Shown in pieces: positions 9,663 through 17,926 of a stretch of 64,000 nucleotides of DNA; position 1 is the stretch's first letter; each line of letters opens with the position of its first letter. The notes under the pieces are model-generated. The model saw only the letters and a list, made by a program, of their open reading frames with translations, made no database searches and was not told where the DNA came from. Source of the DNA: Flavisolibacter ginsenosidimutans (lineage in GTDB: Bacteria; Bacteroidota; Bacteroidia; Chitinophagales; Chitinophagaceae); the NCBI RefSeq assembly GCF_007970805.1, contig NZ_CP042433.1, forward strand, positions 1,054,001-1,118,000, given 5' to 3'. Position numbers and translations under genes: made by a program.

Positions 9663-9839
9663 ATGTCTCAATTCAGCACTTGTCAAACAACTTGAAAAAG
9701 TACGAACGGCAGGACTACGTTTGGCTAAGCGCCTTATTTTTGGCGAGCATTGCAACGGTGCTTGTTAAGGACTCCTCAAATAACGTTTTGATTGTAACCT
9801 TTGGGCGGTCTTTTGCTTTTAATGAATAAACCACAAACC

Positions 9840-10979
9840 ATGACTAAACTTTACGCACTTCTTTTTGCATCCGCTTTCTTTTTTTCTGCCTGTAAAACCG
9901 CAAGCAAATCGTACGACAAAGGAGATTACGACGAAGCCGTTGAACTAAGTGTAAAAAAGCTTCAAAAAAATTCTTCCGATGCTGAAAGCAAAGACATCCT
10001 GAAAAGCGCTTACGTCTTTGCGGTGAACCGGCATGAAGATGCCATACGCAATCTTTCCACAAGCAACAACGACAACCGTTACGAAGCCATCCTGAACGAA
10101 TACAACGAGCTTCAGGATTTGTACAATGCTGTTCAACAATCGCCGGCGGCAGCGGCTTTGGTTAATGCCCGCAATTACAGCGACTACGTGCAAACCTATC
10201 GCGACAAAGCTGCCGACGTGCATTTGGCCGCTGCTGAAAGATGGATGAGCGAAGGCACCAAACAAGCCGCCCGCAACGGTTATTACGAATTTGTCCGTGC
10301 CTTACGCTTTCGCGATAACGCCGTTATCCGTGCCAAACGCGACGAAGCTTACAATGCCGCCGTGATAAAAATTTTAATTGTTCCCATTCAAAACTATCGT
10401 GGCTACAATTACAGCAGCAGTTACCAGTTGCAGCAATTTCAGAACGAAGTGATGCGCACACTTGCGTTCAACATGAACGACAATTTTGTAAAGTTTTATT
10501 CCGAATGGGACATGCAAGGCGCCCGGATTGAACCCGACCAAATTTTGGAGATGAACCTGGGCCGCATTCGCATCGGGCAGCCTTACGATCAAAGCAGCCG
10601 CCGCGAAGTATCGAAACAAGTTGTGGTGAAAGAAATTGTTTACAAAAAAGATTCCGTTGTGAAGGAATACGGAACTGTAAGAGCGACGATCACTTCTACC
10701 AAACGCTTGCTGGTATCGGAAGGTGATTTGTACCTTTTTCTGCGCGACCCAAGCGGAAGAATTTTGTGGACAGATCGCTTTACCGGCGAACACCGTTGGC
10801 AAACCGAGTTCGCCACCTACACCGGCGACGAAAGAGCCTTGAGCGAAAGCGACAAAGCTTTGCTGAACAAAAACAAACATTACGATCCGCCTCGTGAAGA
10901 AGAGATTATGGCGGAACTGTACCGGCAAATTCAAACCGATTTGTCGAACCGCTTGCGGAATTATTTCAGCCGGTTTTAG
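9840..10979 (+). CDS. TPR-like lipoprotein, function unknown
   Basis: A 379-residue lipoprotein. The signal MTKLYALLFASAFFFSAC ends in a lipobox with Cys18, so the ATG at 9840 is preferred over the ATG at 9822 and the upstream frame. Right after the lipobox comes a TPR-like helix pair (SYDKGDYDEAVELSVKKLQKNSSDAESKDILKSAY). The rest is mixed alpha/beta, with a long conserved C-terminal part (EMNLGRIRIGQ, then DLYLFLRDPSGRILWTDRFTGEHRW, then EEIMAELYRQIQTDLSNRLRNYF). I do not recognise a catalytic motif. An outer-membrane-attached structural or assembly role is plausible but unproven. The gene is divergent from the M1 operon and convergent with ldcA. Confidence 0.8.
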   Translation: MTKLYALLFASAFFFSACKTASKSYDKGDYDEAVELSVKKLQKNSSDAESKDILKSAYVFAVNRHEDAIRNLSTSNNDNRYEAILNEYNELQDLYNAVQQSPAAAALVNARNYSDYVQTYRDKAADVHLAAAERWMSEGTKQAARNGYYEFVRALRFRDNAVIRAKRDEAYNAAVIKILIVPIQNYRGYNYSSSYQLQQFQNEVMRTLAFNMNDNFVKFYSEWDMQGARIEPDQILEMNLGRIRIGQPYDQSSRREVSKQVVVKEIVYKKDSVVKEYGTVRATITSTKRLLVSEGDLYLFLRDPSGRILWTDRFTGEHRWQTEFATYTGDERALSESDKALLNKNKHYDPPREEEIMAELYRQIQTDLSNRLRNYFSRF

Positions 10980-11022
10980 TCCGCCTGAACCGTGACTTGA
11001 CGAGATTTTGAGGATTAGGAGG
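10980..11022 (+). repeat. Gene-end repeat with CTGAACCGTGA core
   Basis: Starts one base after the TAG of the preceding gene. It contains CTGAACCGTGACTTG and then GATTTTGAGGATTAGGAGG. The first part matches, reading outward from the opposite gene, the tandem copies at 11105-11134. Confidence 0.55.
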
Positions 11023-11044
11023 AAATAAAAACAATCTTATAAAG

Positions 11045-11075
11045 CAAGAGTCGTTCGGTGATGAACGACTCTTTT
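11045..11075 (+). terminator. Terminator in the convergent gap
   Basis: AAGAGTCGTTC and GAACGACTCTT form an 11-bp perfect stem with loop GGTGAT, followed by TTATTT. It ends the lipoprotein transcript and may also stop the convergent ldcA transcript. Confidence 0.85.
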
Positions 11076-11104
11076 ATTTCCAGCAAATTCTTTTCATCCA
11101 CCCA

Positions 11105-11134
11105 AATCACGGTTCAGACAATCACGGTTCAGAC
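11105..11134 (-). repeat. Two tandem 15-bp units covering the ldcA stop codon
   Basis: AATCACGGTTCAGAC occurs twice, perfectly and head to tail. On the gene strand the unit reads GTCTGAACCGTGATT, and the TGA that ends ldcA (11122-11124) lies inside one unit. Confidence 0.85.
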
Positions 11135-12039
11135 ACTTCCTTCAAGACCGTTTTATCGCTGCCAGTCTCAAGGCTGTAATTCACACCTATTTTCAGTGCA
11201 TAATTTTCTTTTGCATGACTTACCGGAAAATCAAAACAAACGGGATAATCAAATTCTTTGACGTGATCGTAAATAATTTCATGGACGTTTTTTCCGAACG
11301 GACGTTCCGTGTCTTTGCTGTCGGTGAAACCGCCGATGATGAGGCCTGCAAGCTTGTCGAATTTGCCCGCACGTTTTAATTGCACCAACATGCGATCAAT
11401 ATTGTAGAGATATTCACCAACGTCTTCTAAAAAAAGAATTCTGTGCTTTGTTTTAAGGTCCGAATCAGTCCCAATTAAATGGGCCAGCAAACTCAGGTTC
11501 CCTCCTATTAATTCAGCTTCAACCAAACCAGCCTTGTTAAATTCGTGACTAGCGGTTTCATACGTTGCGGGTTCACCTTCCAAAGCTTGTCTTAATGATT
11601 GAACAAATGGATTGTTCGCTTCGCCCTCGTTGAAAGCCGCAGCCATGGGTGCGTGCAGCGAAGCAATTTTATAATTGGTATAAAGATGCGAATGCAGCAC
11701 GGTAACGTCGCTGAAGCCAATGATCCATTTCGGGTGTTTGCGGAATTTTTTAAAATCCAGGTCATCAATTATGCGGCTGGTTCCGTAGCCGCCGCGGGCA
11801 CAAAGAATGGCGTCAATTTTTTTATTGTCCAGCATTTGCTGCAAGTCTTGTAAGCGTTCTTCATCGGTGCCGGAAAAATAATTTGTTGAGTTGCTGTGCG
11901 TCGTTGTGCCCATCTCAACGTTGTAGCCCCAGGCATCAAGGGTTTCAATGCAAGTCTGCATTTTTTCAACGGGCATAAAACCTGCTGGCGCAACAATGCC
12001 GATAGTATCGCCTTTCTTTAAGTACGAGGGAATAATCAT
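11122..12039 (-). CDS. ldcA: LD-carboxypeptidase, peptidase family S66 (LdcA/MccF)
   Basis: A 305-residue cytoplasmic serine peptidase. LdcA removes the terminal D-Ala from recycled murein tetrapeptides; MccF relatives instead detoxify peptide-nucleotide antibiotics, and sequence alone does not settle which applies. The N-terminal part has DTIGIVAPAG and ARGGYGTSRI. The nucleophile is Ser110 in GFSDVT. LGG-like linker VEAELIGGNLSLLAHLIGT and the acid in FLEDVGEYLYNIDRML follow, and the catalytic His is in FPVSHAKENYAL. The start MIIPSYLKKGD at 12039 fits the family; an ATG six codons upstream is possible. The last residues EVSEP are encoded by a repeat unit that also supplies the stop. Confidence 0.88.
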   Translation of the reverse strand: MIIPSYLKKGDTIGIVAPAGFMPVEKMQTCIETLDAWGYNVEMGTTTHSNSTNYFSGTDEERLQDLQQMLDNKKIDAILCARGGYGTSRIIDDLDFKKFRKHPKWIIGFSDVTVLHSHLYTNYKIASLHAPMAAAFNEGEANNPFVQSLRQALEGEPATYETASHEFNKAGLVEAELIGGNLSLLAHLIGTDSDLKTKHRILFLEDVGEYLYNIDRMLVQLKRAGKFDKLAGLIIGGFTDSKDTERPFGKNVHEIIYDHVKEFDYPVCFDFPVSHAKENYALKIGVNYSLETGSDKTVLKEVSEP

Positions 12040-12112
12040 ACGCAAAAATTGACGCACAAATTAGGTCTTGTTGCAGCATTTCAAAAGTGGTTGGATGCTT
12101 TACGGTATTTTT

Positions 12113-12155
12113 GAGCCGCAGATTAACAAGATCAATAAAAGATTTCTTTGAATGG
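12113..12155. repeat. CCGCAGATTA-type dispersed repeat
   Basis: The stretch GAGCCGCAGATTAACAAGAT resembles TAACCGCAGATTACCCTGAT at 51071. It sits in the spacer between ldcA and metG, which are divergent. Confidence 0.4.
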
Positions 12156-12244
12156 TTCTTCACCGTTCTACTGGCTTTCTGTAACAAGAATAACGGGTGA
12201 ACAAGAAGAATTAGAAAGTAGAAATTAAAAACCAGAAAATTTCA

Positions 12245-14371
12245 ATGACTCCAAAGCGATATTTAATTACTGCGGCTTTGCCGTATGCAAACGGATTAAA
12301 ACACATTGGACACCTTGCCGGCGCTTATCTTCCAGCCGATATTTACGTTCGCTATTTACGGGCACAAGGCCGCGACGTGGTTTTTGTTTGCGGCAGCGAC
12401 GAACACGGCACGGCTATTCCCATTCAGGCCATGAAAGAAGGCACAACCTCGCAAGCCATCATTGACAAATACCACGGCATCATCAAAGAAAATTTTGACG
12501 ATCTCTCTATTTCGTTCGACATCTACGACCGGACTTCCAACCCGATTCATCACGAAACAGCACAAGAGTTTTTTACGTACCTGAACGATCGAGATGATCT
12601 GGAAATAAAAGAAAGCGAACAATACTACGACGAAGAAGCGCAAACCTTTTTGGCTGATCGCTACATTAAAGGCACTTGTCCCAATTGCGGTTTTGAAAAC
12701 GCTTACGGCGATCAGTGCGAACGCTGCGGAACGTCACTCAGTCCCGATGAACTAATAAACCCGGTGAGCACATTAAGCGGAAAGCCGCCAGTGAAAAAAG
12801 CAACGAGGCATTGGTACCTGCCCTTAAATAAACACGAAGACTGGTTGCGAAACTGGATCTTGAACCAGCATCAAAACGACTGGAAAGCAAACGTGTTGGG
12901 TCAGTGCAAAAGCTGGATTGACGCGGGTTTGCAGCCACGAGCCGTAACGAGAGACCTGGATTGGGGTGTGAAAGTTCCCCTGCCCGATGCCGAAGGAAAA
13001 GTGCTTTACGTATGGTTTGATGCGCCTATTGGTTACATCAGCGCTACAAAACAATGGGCTTTGAACACGGGCAATGATTGGAAGCCGTACTGGCTGGACA
13101 AAGAAACGAAGCTGGTTCACTTTATCGGCAAAGACAATATTGTTTTTCATTGCATCATTTTCCCCGTAATGCTGAAGCTGCACGAATACATTCTCCCCGA
13201 CAACGTGCCCGCCAACGAATTCATGAACCTTGAAGGCGACAAGATGAGCACCAGCCGCAACTGGAAATTGGAGATGCAAGACTATATTGATGATTTTATA
13301 AAAAAAGAGAACGGCGGTCCGCAAATGGCCGATGCCTTGCGTTATTATTTAACCACCATTCTGCCCGAAACCAAAGACAGCGAGTTTACCTGGAAAGGAT
13401 TTCAGGATGCGGTAAACGGTGAATTAGTTGCGGTGTTTGCCAATTTCTTTAACCGCACGTTTGTGCTCATGCACAAGCTGACGTACGGCAAGGTGCCGAA
13501 GTTTCACAACGACATTGCCGATGCGAAGGACAAAGAGTTAATTTCCGAAATCCAAAATTCAAAAGTCCGGATTGAGCGTTTGCTCGAAGAGTACAAGTTT
13601 CGCGATGCCTTGTTTGAAGTGATTGACCTGGCCCGCAAAGGCAACAAATACATGCAGGAAAAAGAACCGTGGATTAAGGCAAAGCAGATTTATGGCGAAG
13701 GCGCTATTATTGAAGAAGCGCAGGTGCAAATTGATAACTGCCTTCATCTGTGCTTGCAGCTTTGCGCCAACCTTGCCATTTTCATCAATCCATTTTTGCC
13801 CAACACGGCAAAAAAAATGTGTCATTTAATGAAGGTGGTGGACAAGATGCTAGCCTGGGAAAATGCGGGCACGTTAAAACTATTAAGCGTCGGTTATTCG
13901 CTTCGTCCGCCGCAATTGTTGTTCCGAAAGATTGAAGACGCAGAAGTGCAATACCAAGTTGACAAATTAAGAACAATGAGCAATCAGCAAGAGGCAAACA
14001 AAAACGAAACATCTTCCGATCAATCCCAAATCGCAAATCTCAAATCAGAAATTGTTTACGACGATTTTGACAAGCTTGACCTGCGCATTGGCACCATTCT
14101 CTCCGCGGAAAAAGTGCAAAAGGCCGATAAGCTTTTAAAGCTCGAAGTGGACCTTGGTTTTGAAAAACGAACCATCGTTTCGGGCATTGCACAACATTTT
14201 TCGCCGGAAGAATTGCTGAACAAGCAAGTCATTGTTGTGGCCAATCTTGCTCCACGCAAAATGCGCGGCATCGAAAGTCAAGGCATGATTTTAACGGCGG
14301 AAGAGCCCAACGGAAAATTAATCCTGGTAAACCCGAACAACGTGGCACAAAACGGTTCCAACGTAAAATAA
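12245..14371 (+). CDS. metG: Methionyl-tRNA synthetase with C-terminal tRNA-binding domain
   Basis: The 708-residue class I synthetase that charges tRNA-Met. HIGH signature is at 20-23 (KHIGHL). The zinc knuckle near 144-162 has four Cys (CPNCG, then CERCG). The KMSKS loop is KMSTS near 333. A helical anticodon-binding domain spans about 390-560, and an EMAPII/Trbp111 OB-fold dimerisation and tRNA-binding domain about 605-708 (LDLRIGTILSAEKVQKADKLL). The linker before the OB domain (residues about 594-603, SQIANLKSEI) is encoded by a dispersed repeat also found before lpd. Start and length are normal for Bacteroidota. No Shine-Dalgarno is seen; the leader is A-rich. Confidence 0.97.
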   Translation: MTPKRYLITAALPYANGLKHIGHLAGAYLPADIYVRYLRAQGRDVVFVCGSDEHGTAIPIQAMKEGTTSQAIIDKYHGIIKENFDDLSISFDIYDRTSNPIHHETAQEFFTYLNDRDDLEIKESEQYYDEEAQTFLADRYIKGTCPNCGFENAYGDQCERCGTSLSPDELINPVSTLSGKPPVKKATRHWYLPLNKHEDWLRNWILNQHQNDWKANVLGQCKSWIDAGLQPRAVTRDLDWGVKVPLPDAEGKVLYVWFDAPIGYISATKQWALNTGNDWKPYWLDKETKLVHFIGKDNIVFHCIIFPVMLKLHEYILPDNVPANEFMNLEGDKMSTSRNWKLEMQDYIDDFIKKENGGPQMADALRYYLTTILPETKDSEFTWKGFQDAVNGELVAVFANFFNRTFVLMHKLTYGKVPKFHNDIADAKDKELISEIQNSKVRIERLLEEYKFRDALFEVIDLARKGNKYMQEKEPWIKAKQIYGEGAIIEEAQVQIDNCLHLCLQLCANLAIFINPFLPNTAKKMCHLMKVVDKMLAWENAGTLKLLSVGYSLRPPQLLFRKIEDAEVQYQVDKLRTMSNQQEANKNETSSDQSQIANLKSEIVYDDFDKLDLRIGTILSAEKVQKADKLLKLEVDLGFEKRTIVSGIAQHFSPEELLNKQVIVVANLAPRKMRGIESQGMILTAEEPNGKLILVNPNNVAQNGSNVK
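14025..14054 (+). repeat. CAAATC repeat inside metG
   Basis: Contains CAAATCGCAAATCTCAAATC followed by AGAAATT. It is almost identical to 59037-59063 just before lpd, with a diverged reverse copy at 58640-58677. In metG it is in frame and encodes SQIANLKSEI in an interdomain linker. Confidence 0.7.
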
Positions 14372-14447
14372 ATGCTTTCGAGTTTTTGTGCTTCACGGTT
14401 ACGTTGCCGCAAATGAAGTTGACTCATAGCTGTAAATTCCCTCAGCA

Positions 14448-14813
14448 TTGAAAAAGATTTCTTTCCTTTTGTTGTTTCTTGTTGCCATTATTGCTGCCGG
14501 TTGCTATTACAACAACGAAGAACAGCTTTACAATTGTCCCGTTGATGCGGCTAGCACAAAGTATTCAACTACCGTTGCAAACATTTTAACGTCGTACGGA
14601 TGTACCGGTTGCCATGTTGCTCCCGTGCCTTCCGGCAACATTGATCTTAGTTCCTACGCAGGTGTAAAAGTTGTAGCCGGTGATGGCCGCTTGTACGGCG
14701 CCATCACACATGCACCGGGACTGCAGCCCATGCCGCAGGGAGCAGCAAAAATGAACGGTTGCGACATCCGAAGAGTAAAAGTCTGGATTGATGCCGGCGC
14801 ACCAAATAATTAA
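14448..14813 (+). CDS. Haem c motif lipoprotein (TTG start)
   Basis: A 121-residue lipoprotein. The signal MKKISFLLLFLVAIIAAGC (lipid Cys19) begins at a TTG; no ATG gives a signal peptide. The mature part has one CxxCH haem c motif, CTGCH at 52-56, and a Met-rich loop GLQPMPQG that could give the distal ligand. The C-terminus CDIRRVKVWIDAGAPNN is typical of small c-type cytochrome domains of Bacteroidota. A periplasm-facing electron-transfer role is likely (inference). It is first in a same-strand run of four exported-protein genes ending at 16839; gaps are 86, 26 and 6 bases. Confidence 0.8.
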   Translation: MKKISFLLLFLVAIIAAGCYYNNEEQLYNCPVDAASTKYSTTVANILTSYGCTGCHVAPVPSGNIDLSSYAGVKVVAGDGRLYGAITHAPGLQPMPQGAAKMNGCDIRRVKVWIDAGAPNN

Positions 14814-14899
14814 GCGGGCAACGTAACTGCGCGAATAGACGTATTTAACGAAACCGTGCCGGATGATCTATTCCGCGATTTTATCTTTAGTGTTTAATT

Positions 14900-15355
14900 A
14901 TGAAACGTAAAATCATTTTGGGAGTCTTTCTGCTCATCGTTGTTGTGGCAGTTGTCGGCTACGCTATCGTCTTTAAGTCCAGAGGCGATATAGTTCAAGA
15001 CAAACCCGATGCCGCAATAACAGCTAAAGCATTAATTGCCGCTTTTGAAAAAGATACGGCTATTGCCAGCAAACAATACATCGAAAAAGTAGTAGAAGTA
15101 TCGGGCATCGTGAAAAAGATAGATACGGCTGGTGCCGTCATTTTGGGTGAAGAAAGTTCGCTTTCAGAAGTGGTGGTGGCACTGGATAAAAAGTATCATG
15201 CAAAAGATTACGAAAAGCTGAAAGCCGGAAGCAGTACCGTTTTGCAAGGCATTTGCAGCGGTTATCAGGCATCAAGTAACGATCCTAATGATCTCCTGAG
15301 CGGGTTGGGAACAACTGTTCAGTTGCGGTCGGGCGGCGTTAAAAACAAAGATTAA
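14900..15355 (+). CDS. OB-fold (tRNA_anti-like) membrane-anchored protein
   Basis: A 151-residue protein with an N-terminal membrane segment (MKRKIILGVFLLIVVVAVVG, charged ends, no lipobox). The body looks like the tRNA_anti-like OB fold found in small exported proteins: TAKALIAAFEKDTAIASKQY, then IEKVVEVSGIVKKID, then VILGEESSLSEVVVAL, then GSSTVLQGICSGYQ. Exported members do not act on tRNA; their function is unknown. A near-consensus -7 box, TATCTTTA, lies at 14882-14889, ten bases before the ATG, so this gene may have its own promoter as well as read-through from the lipoprotein gene. Confidence 0.75.
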   Translation: MKRKIILGVFLLIVVVAVVGYAIVFKSRGDIVQDKPDAAITAKALIAAFEKDTAIASKQYIEKVVEVSGIVKKIDTAGAVILGEESSLSEVVVALDKKYHAKDYEKLKAGSSTVLQGICSGYQASSNDPNDLLSGLGTTVQLRSGGVKNKD

Positions 15356-15381
15356 ATTTTCTATATAAAAACAAAGACACC

Positions 15382-15942
15382 ATGTTCAGAAAAAATCTGA
15401 TTATTCTCTCTGGTCTCGTACTCTTTGCAACGGTTACAAATGCGCAAGACCGGTATTTTACAAAGACCGGGCAAATTGATTTCTTCTCGAAAGCCGCTTT
15501 GGAAGACATTGCCGCAAAAAACAATACCGTAACCGCAGTGTTGGACACTAAAAGCGGAGCCATGCAATTCAGCGTACCGATGAAAGGCTTTGAGTTTGAA
15601 AAGAAATTGATGCAGGAACACTTCAACGAGAACTACGTTGAAAGCGATAAATATCCCAAGGCTGATTTTAAAGGTGTCGTTGCCAACAATGCAGCTGTGA
15701 ATTTTGCAAAAGACGGAACCTACAACGTAACGGTAAAAGGCAAGCTTACCATTCACGGTGTTACAAAGGACGTGGAAGCACCGGGAACGATCAAGGTGAA
15801 CAACGGCAAGGTTGACGCAGCTTCTACCTTCAACATTAAACTTTCCGATTACAACATCTCGATTCCGGCTGTGGTGAAAGACAAGATTTCCAACTCCATT
15901 AAAATTAGCGTGGACACCCGGCTGGAACCGTTTAAAGGTTAA
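15382..15942 (+). CDS. YceI family exported protein
   Basis: A 186-residue exported protein with signal peptide MFRKNLIILSGLVLFATVTNAQ. The body is a YceI lipocalin-like barrel: YFTKTGQIDFFSKAALEDIAA, then MQFSVPMKGFEFEKKLMQEHF, then YPKADFKGV, then VKGKLTIHGVTKDVEAPGTI, which is the family's TIHGVT(K/R) strand. YceI barrels bind polyisoprenoid or other hydrophobic molecules; in Bacteroidota they often sit beside cytochrome-like and DUF5777 genes, as here. It is 26 bases after the OB-fold gene and six before the next gene, so it is surely in an operon. Confidence 0.9.
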   Translation: MFRKNLIILSGLVLFATVTNAQDRYFTKTGQIDFFSKAALEDIAAKNNTVTAVLDTKSGAMQFSVPMKGFEFEKKLMQEHFNENYVESDKYPKADFKGVVANNAAVNFAKDGTYNVTVKGKLTIHGVTKDVEAPGTIKVNNGKVDAASTFNIKLSDYNISIPAVVKDKISNSIKISVDTRLEPFKG

Positions 15943-15948
15943 TCCATC

Positions 15949-16839
15949 ATGAAATCAAAACCAATCTCCCTTGTGCTGGCGACTTTTGTTGCCTTGGCCA
16001 GTCGTGCGCAAGACACTGATCTGCTGAAAGGCGTTGCCGATACAACGCCGAAAAAAGAATACGTTTACGGTGCCTTTAAATCCACAAGAGTCATCATGTC
16101 GCACAGCATTGAAATGTTGCGGCCCGGTGTGTTGGATTTTCGCATTTTGCACCGCTTTGGCAACGTGAACCAGGGAATTTCCGAATTCTTCGGTCTTGAC
16201 CAGGCCACAACCCGTTTAGGATTGGACTATGGCATTTCCAACAACCTCACCGTCGGCATTGGACGCGGCACACTAAAAAAAGAAGTGGACGGATTTGTAA
16301 AATGGCGCATCATTCAGCAATCCACGGGACCAAAGTCAATGCCTTTCTCTTTGGTTGCCGTTGGCGGTTCTACTGTTGTTGGCGCACCGTGGAGCGACCC
16401 TGCGCGAAAAAATTTATTCTCATCGCGCCTTGGCTATTACGGACAGGCAGTTATTGGCCGCAAGTTTAGCGAGCGGCTTACGCTGCAACTTTCGCCGATT
16501 CTTTTACACCGCAATTTTGTAGAGCTGGCGGCCGATCCAAACGATTTGTTTGCTGCTGGTTTTGGCGGAAGACTCAAACTTTCCAAACGCGTTTCGCTGA
16601 ACGTAGATTATTACTACGTGGTCAATCAAAACGACGCACGAACCGAGTTGCACAATCCACTGTCCATTGGCTTCGACATTGAAACCGGCGGGCACGTGTT
16701 TCAACTTCACTTCACCAATGCCATAGGCATGAACGAAAGGGCTTTCCTCACCGAAACTACCAACCGCTGGGGCAAGGGAGAAATTCAATTCGGCTTCAAC
16801 ATTTCCCGGGCTTTTCAAATAGCCAAAAAGAAAACCTAA
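15949..16839 (+). CDS. DUF5777 family beta-barrel protein
   Basis: A 296-residue exported protein, signal MKSKPISLVLATFVALASRAQ. The body is strand-rich with glycine/aromatic alternation and starts VYGAFKSTRVIMSHSIEMLRPG, then LDFRILHRFGNVNQGISEFFGLDQATTRLGLDYGI, which I recognise as DUF5777. It ends in an aromatic strand (FGFNISRAFQIAKKKT) with a lysine tail. It is probably an outer-membrane barrel, role unknown. It is the last gene of the four-gene block and is followed by a strong terminator. Confidence 0.85.
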   Translation: MKSKPISLVLATFVALASRAQDTDLLKGVADTTPKKEYVYGAFKSTRVIMSHSIEMLRPGVLDFRILHRFGNVNQGISEFFGLDQATTRLGLDYGISNNLTVGIGRGTLKKEVDGFVKWRIIQQSTGPKSMPFSLVAVGGSTVVGAPWSDPARKNLFSSRLGYYGQAVIGRKFSERLTLQLSPILLHRNFVELAADPNDLFAAGFGGRLKLSKRVSLNVDYYYVVNQNDARTELHNPLSIGFDIETGGHVFQLHFTNAIGMNERAFLTETTNRWGKGEIQFGFNISRAFQIAKKKT

Positions 16840-16856
16840 CAACAAAGTGCAAAAAG

Positions 16857-16901
16857 GCAAAGGCGTAAAGAAGACAATCTTCTTTACGCCTTTATTTTTT
16901 T
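16857..16901 (+). terminator. Strong terminator after the DUF5777 gene
   Basis: AGGCGTAAAGAAGA and TCTTCTTTACGCCT form a 14-bp perfect stem with loop CAA, then TTATTTTTTT. This ends the block that begins at 14448. Confidence 0.95.
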
Positions 16902-17009
16902 AGAGCTACATACTTATGTGATGAAATCGCCCTGACCAGGCAAAAACGGCCAAAAACACACTTCTTTGTGCGATTGACTTCCTGTAACGGGCAAGGCAAC
17001 TTTGTTGTC

Positions 17010-17017
17010 TAAATTTG
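17010..17017 (+). promoter_or_regulatory. -7 promoter box TAAATTTG
   Basis: An exact TAnnTTTG eight bases before the ATG at 17026. It supports that start over the ATG at 17002, which lies upstream of the box. Confidence 0.7.
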
Positions 17018-17025
17018 AAAACAGT

Positions 17026-17490
17026 ATGAAACCAAAATTCGTTTTAGCCGCTTTGTTGCTTGTTATTGCAAGCACCGCGGCAGTTGCACAAGAGCGCAAA
17101 ACAATGCCTTCGCCAACGACGGTTCATTTCTCCGAAGCCTTTACTTCACTTGTGGTGGAAGATGACCTTACGGTTGTTCTTACCGAGGGTACTTCGCCGG
17201 ACATTACAGTGGAAGGCGATGCAAGAAGCGTAATGACCAAAGAAGTTGACGGTAGTCTTTTTCTTTCCATTCGTGGCGTTCATGTGCCCGGGCAAACAAT
17301 TGTGTATGTGCCCGCAAGCCTTCTTTCAAGGGTATATATGAACGGCACGGGAACCTTGCGCTCGGCCACTACTTTGCAAAACCGCAAACTGAAGATTATT
17401 CTGAGCGATGAAGCAAAGGTTCGTGTGAAAAGTACGGGCAACGTTAGCGTTGAAACCTGGAACGAAATTGATTTTGTAAAAGGGCGATAG
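17026..17490 (+). CDS. DUF2807 (head-GIN) exported protein
   Basis: A 154-residue exported protein with signal MKPKFVLAALLLVIASTAAVAQ. The mature part follows the DUF2807 (putative auto-transporter adhesin, head GIN) pattern: FTSLVVEDDLTVVLTEG, then ITVEGDARSVMTKEVDGSLFLSI, then VYVPASLLSRVYMNGTGTLRS. These fold as right-handed beta-helices in the envelope; the role is unknown. It is shorter than the typical 200-250 residues, lacking part of the helix. It is a single-gene unit with its own promoter box and terminator. Confidence 0.8.
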   Translation: MKPKFVLAALLLVIASTAAVAQERKTMPSPTTVHFSEAFTSLVVEDDLTVVLTEGTSPDITVEGDARSVMTKEVDGSLFLSIRGVHVPGQTIVYVPASLLSRVYMNGTGTLRSATTLQNRKLKIILSDEAKVRVKSTGNVSVETWNEIDFVKGR

Positions 17491-17510
17491 GCTCGTTAAG
17501 AACGGGAAGC

Positions 17511-17538
17511 AAAATGCCGGTTTATGCCGGCATTTTTT
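17511..17538 (+). terminator. Terminator after the DUF2807 gene
   Basis: AAAATGCCGG and CCGGCATTTT form a 10-bp stem with loop TTTATG, followed by TT. Confidence 0.9.
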
Positions 17539-17926
17539 GTGCCATTCGCAGAGATTTTTTATGAACCATATCCCGGAACATCGATTGAGCTTTTCGTACA
17601 GTTTACCCTGAGTTTGCCAAAGGATTGCACTCCTGTGCGTTTTGTTCGCTGGGCGGCAATAAAGCAGTTGAGTAAAGTTCCGAACGTACAAGTGTGCGTC
17701 GCAACGGAAGTTGAGCAGGATGACAAAAGCCGGTTACATAAATGGGCCTTTTTCTTACACAGAAAAAACTTGTAACCTCCCCTTTTCAGCCGGCGTCTTA
17801 TTCTTCAGAACGGCTTTTAAAAAAAATCCTGCATTCGCTGTAACCCGGGCAAAACAAACGTCGTCAGATGAAGCAGAACACCAGAAAGCCGAAACCAAAA
17901 TACTCATCACAATAAAAAAACATTTT
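17539..17926. other. Long non-coding spacer with one repeat copy
   Basis: A 388-base stretch between the DUF2807 terminator and the DUF6249 start. It holds reverse copy B of the GTTGCG dispersed repeat (17665-17705), and the longer match may extend towards 17610. The rest shows no gene, hairpin or exact promoter box. The frame upstream of 17927 is open but has no conserved-looking protein. Confidence 0.6.
17665..17705 (-). repeat. Dispersed repeat, copy B
   Basis: On the reverse strand it starts GTTGCGACGCACACTTGTAC and continues GTTCGGAACTTTACTCAAC. Compared with copy C it is about 80 percent identical over about 39 bases by eye. Confidence 0.65.

Noticed and set aside
9794..9802. TAACCTTTG as the promoter of the gene at 9840
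   Set aside because: Spacer is three, not two, bases, so it is not the consensus.
10374..10934. 186-residue reverse frame inside the TPR lipoprotein gene
   Set aside because: Antisense shadow of a well-supported lipoprotein; no start context.
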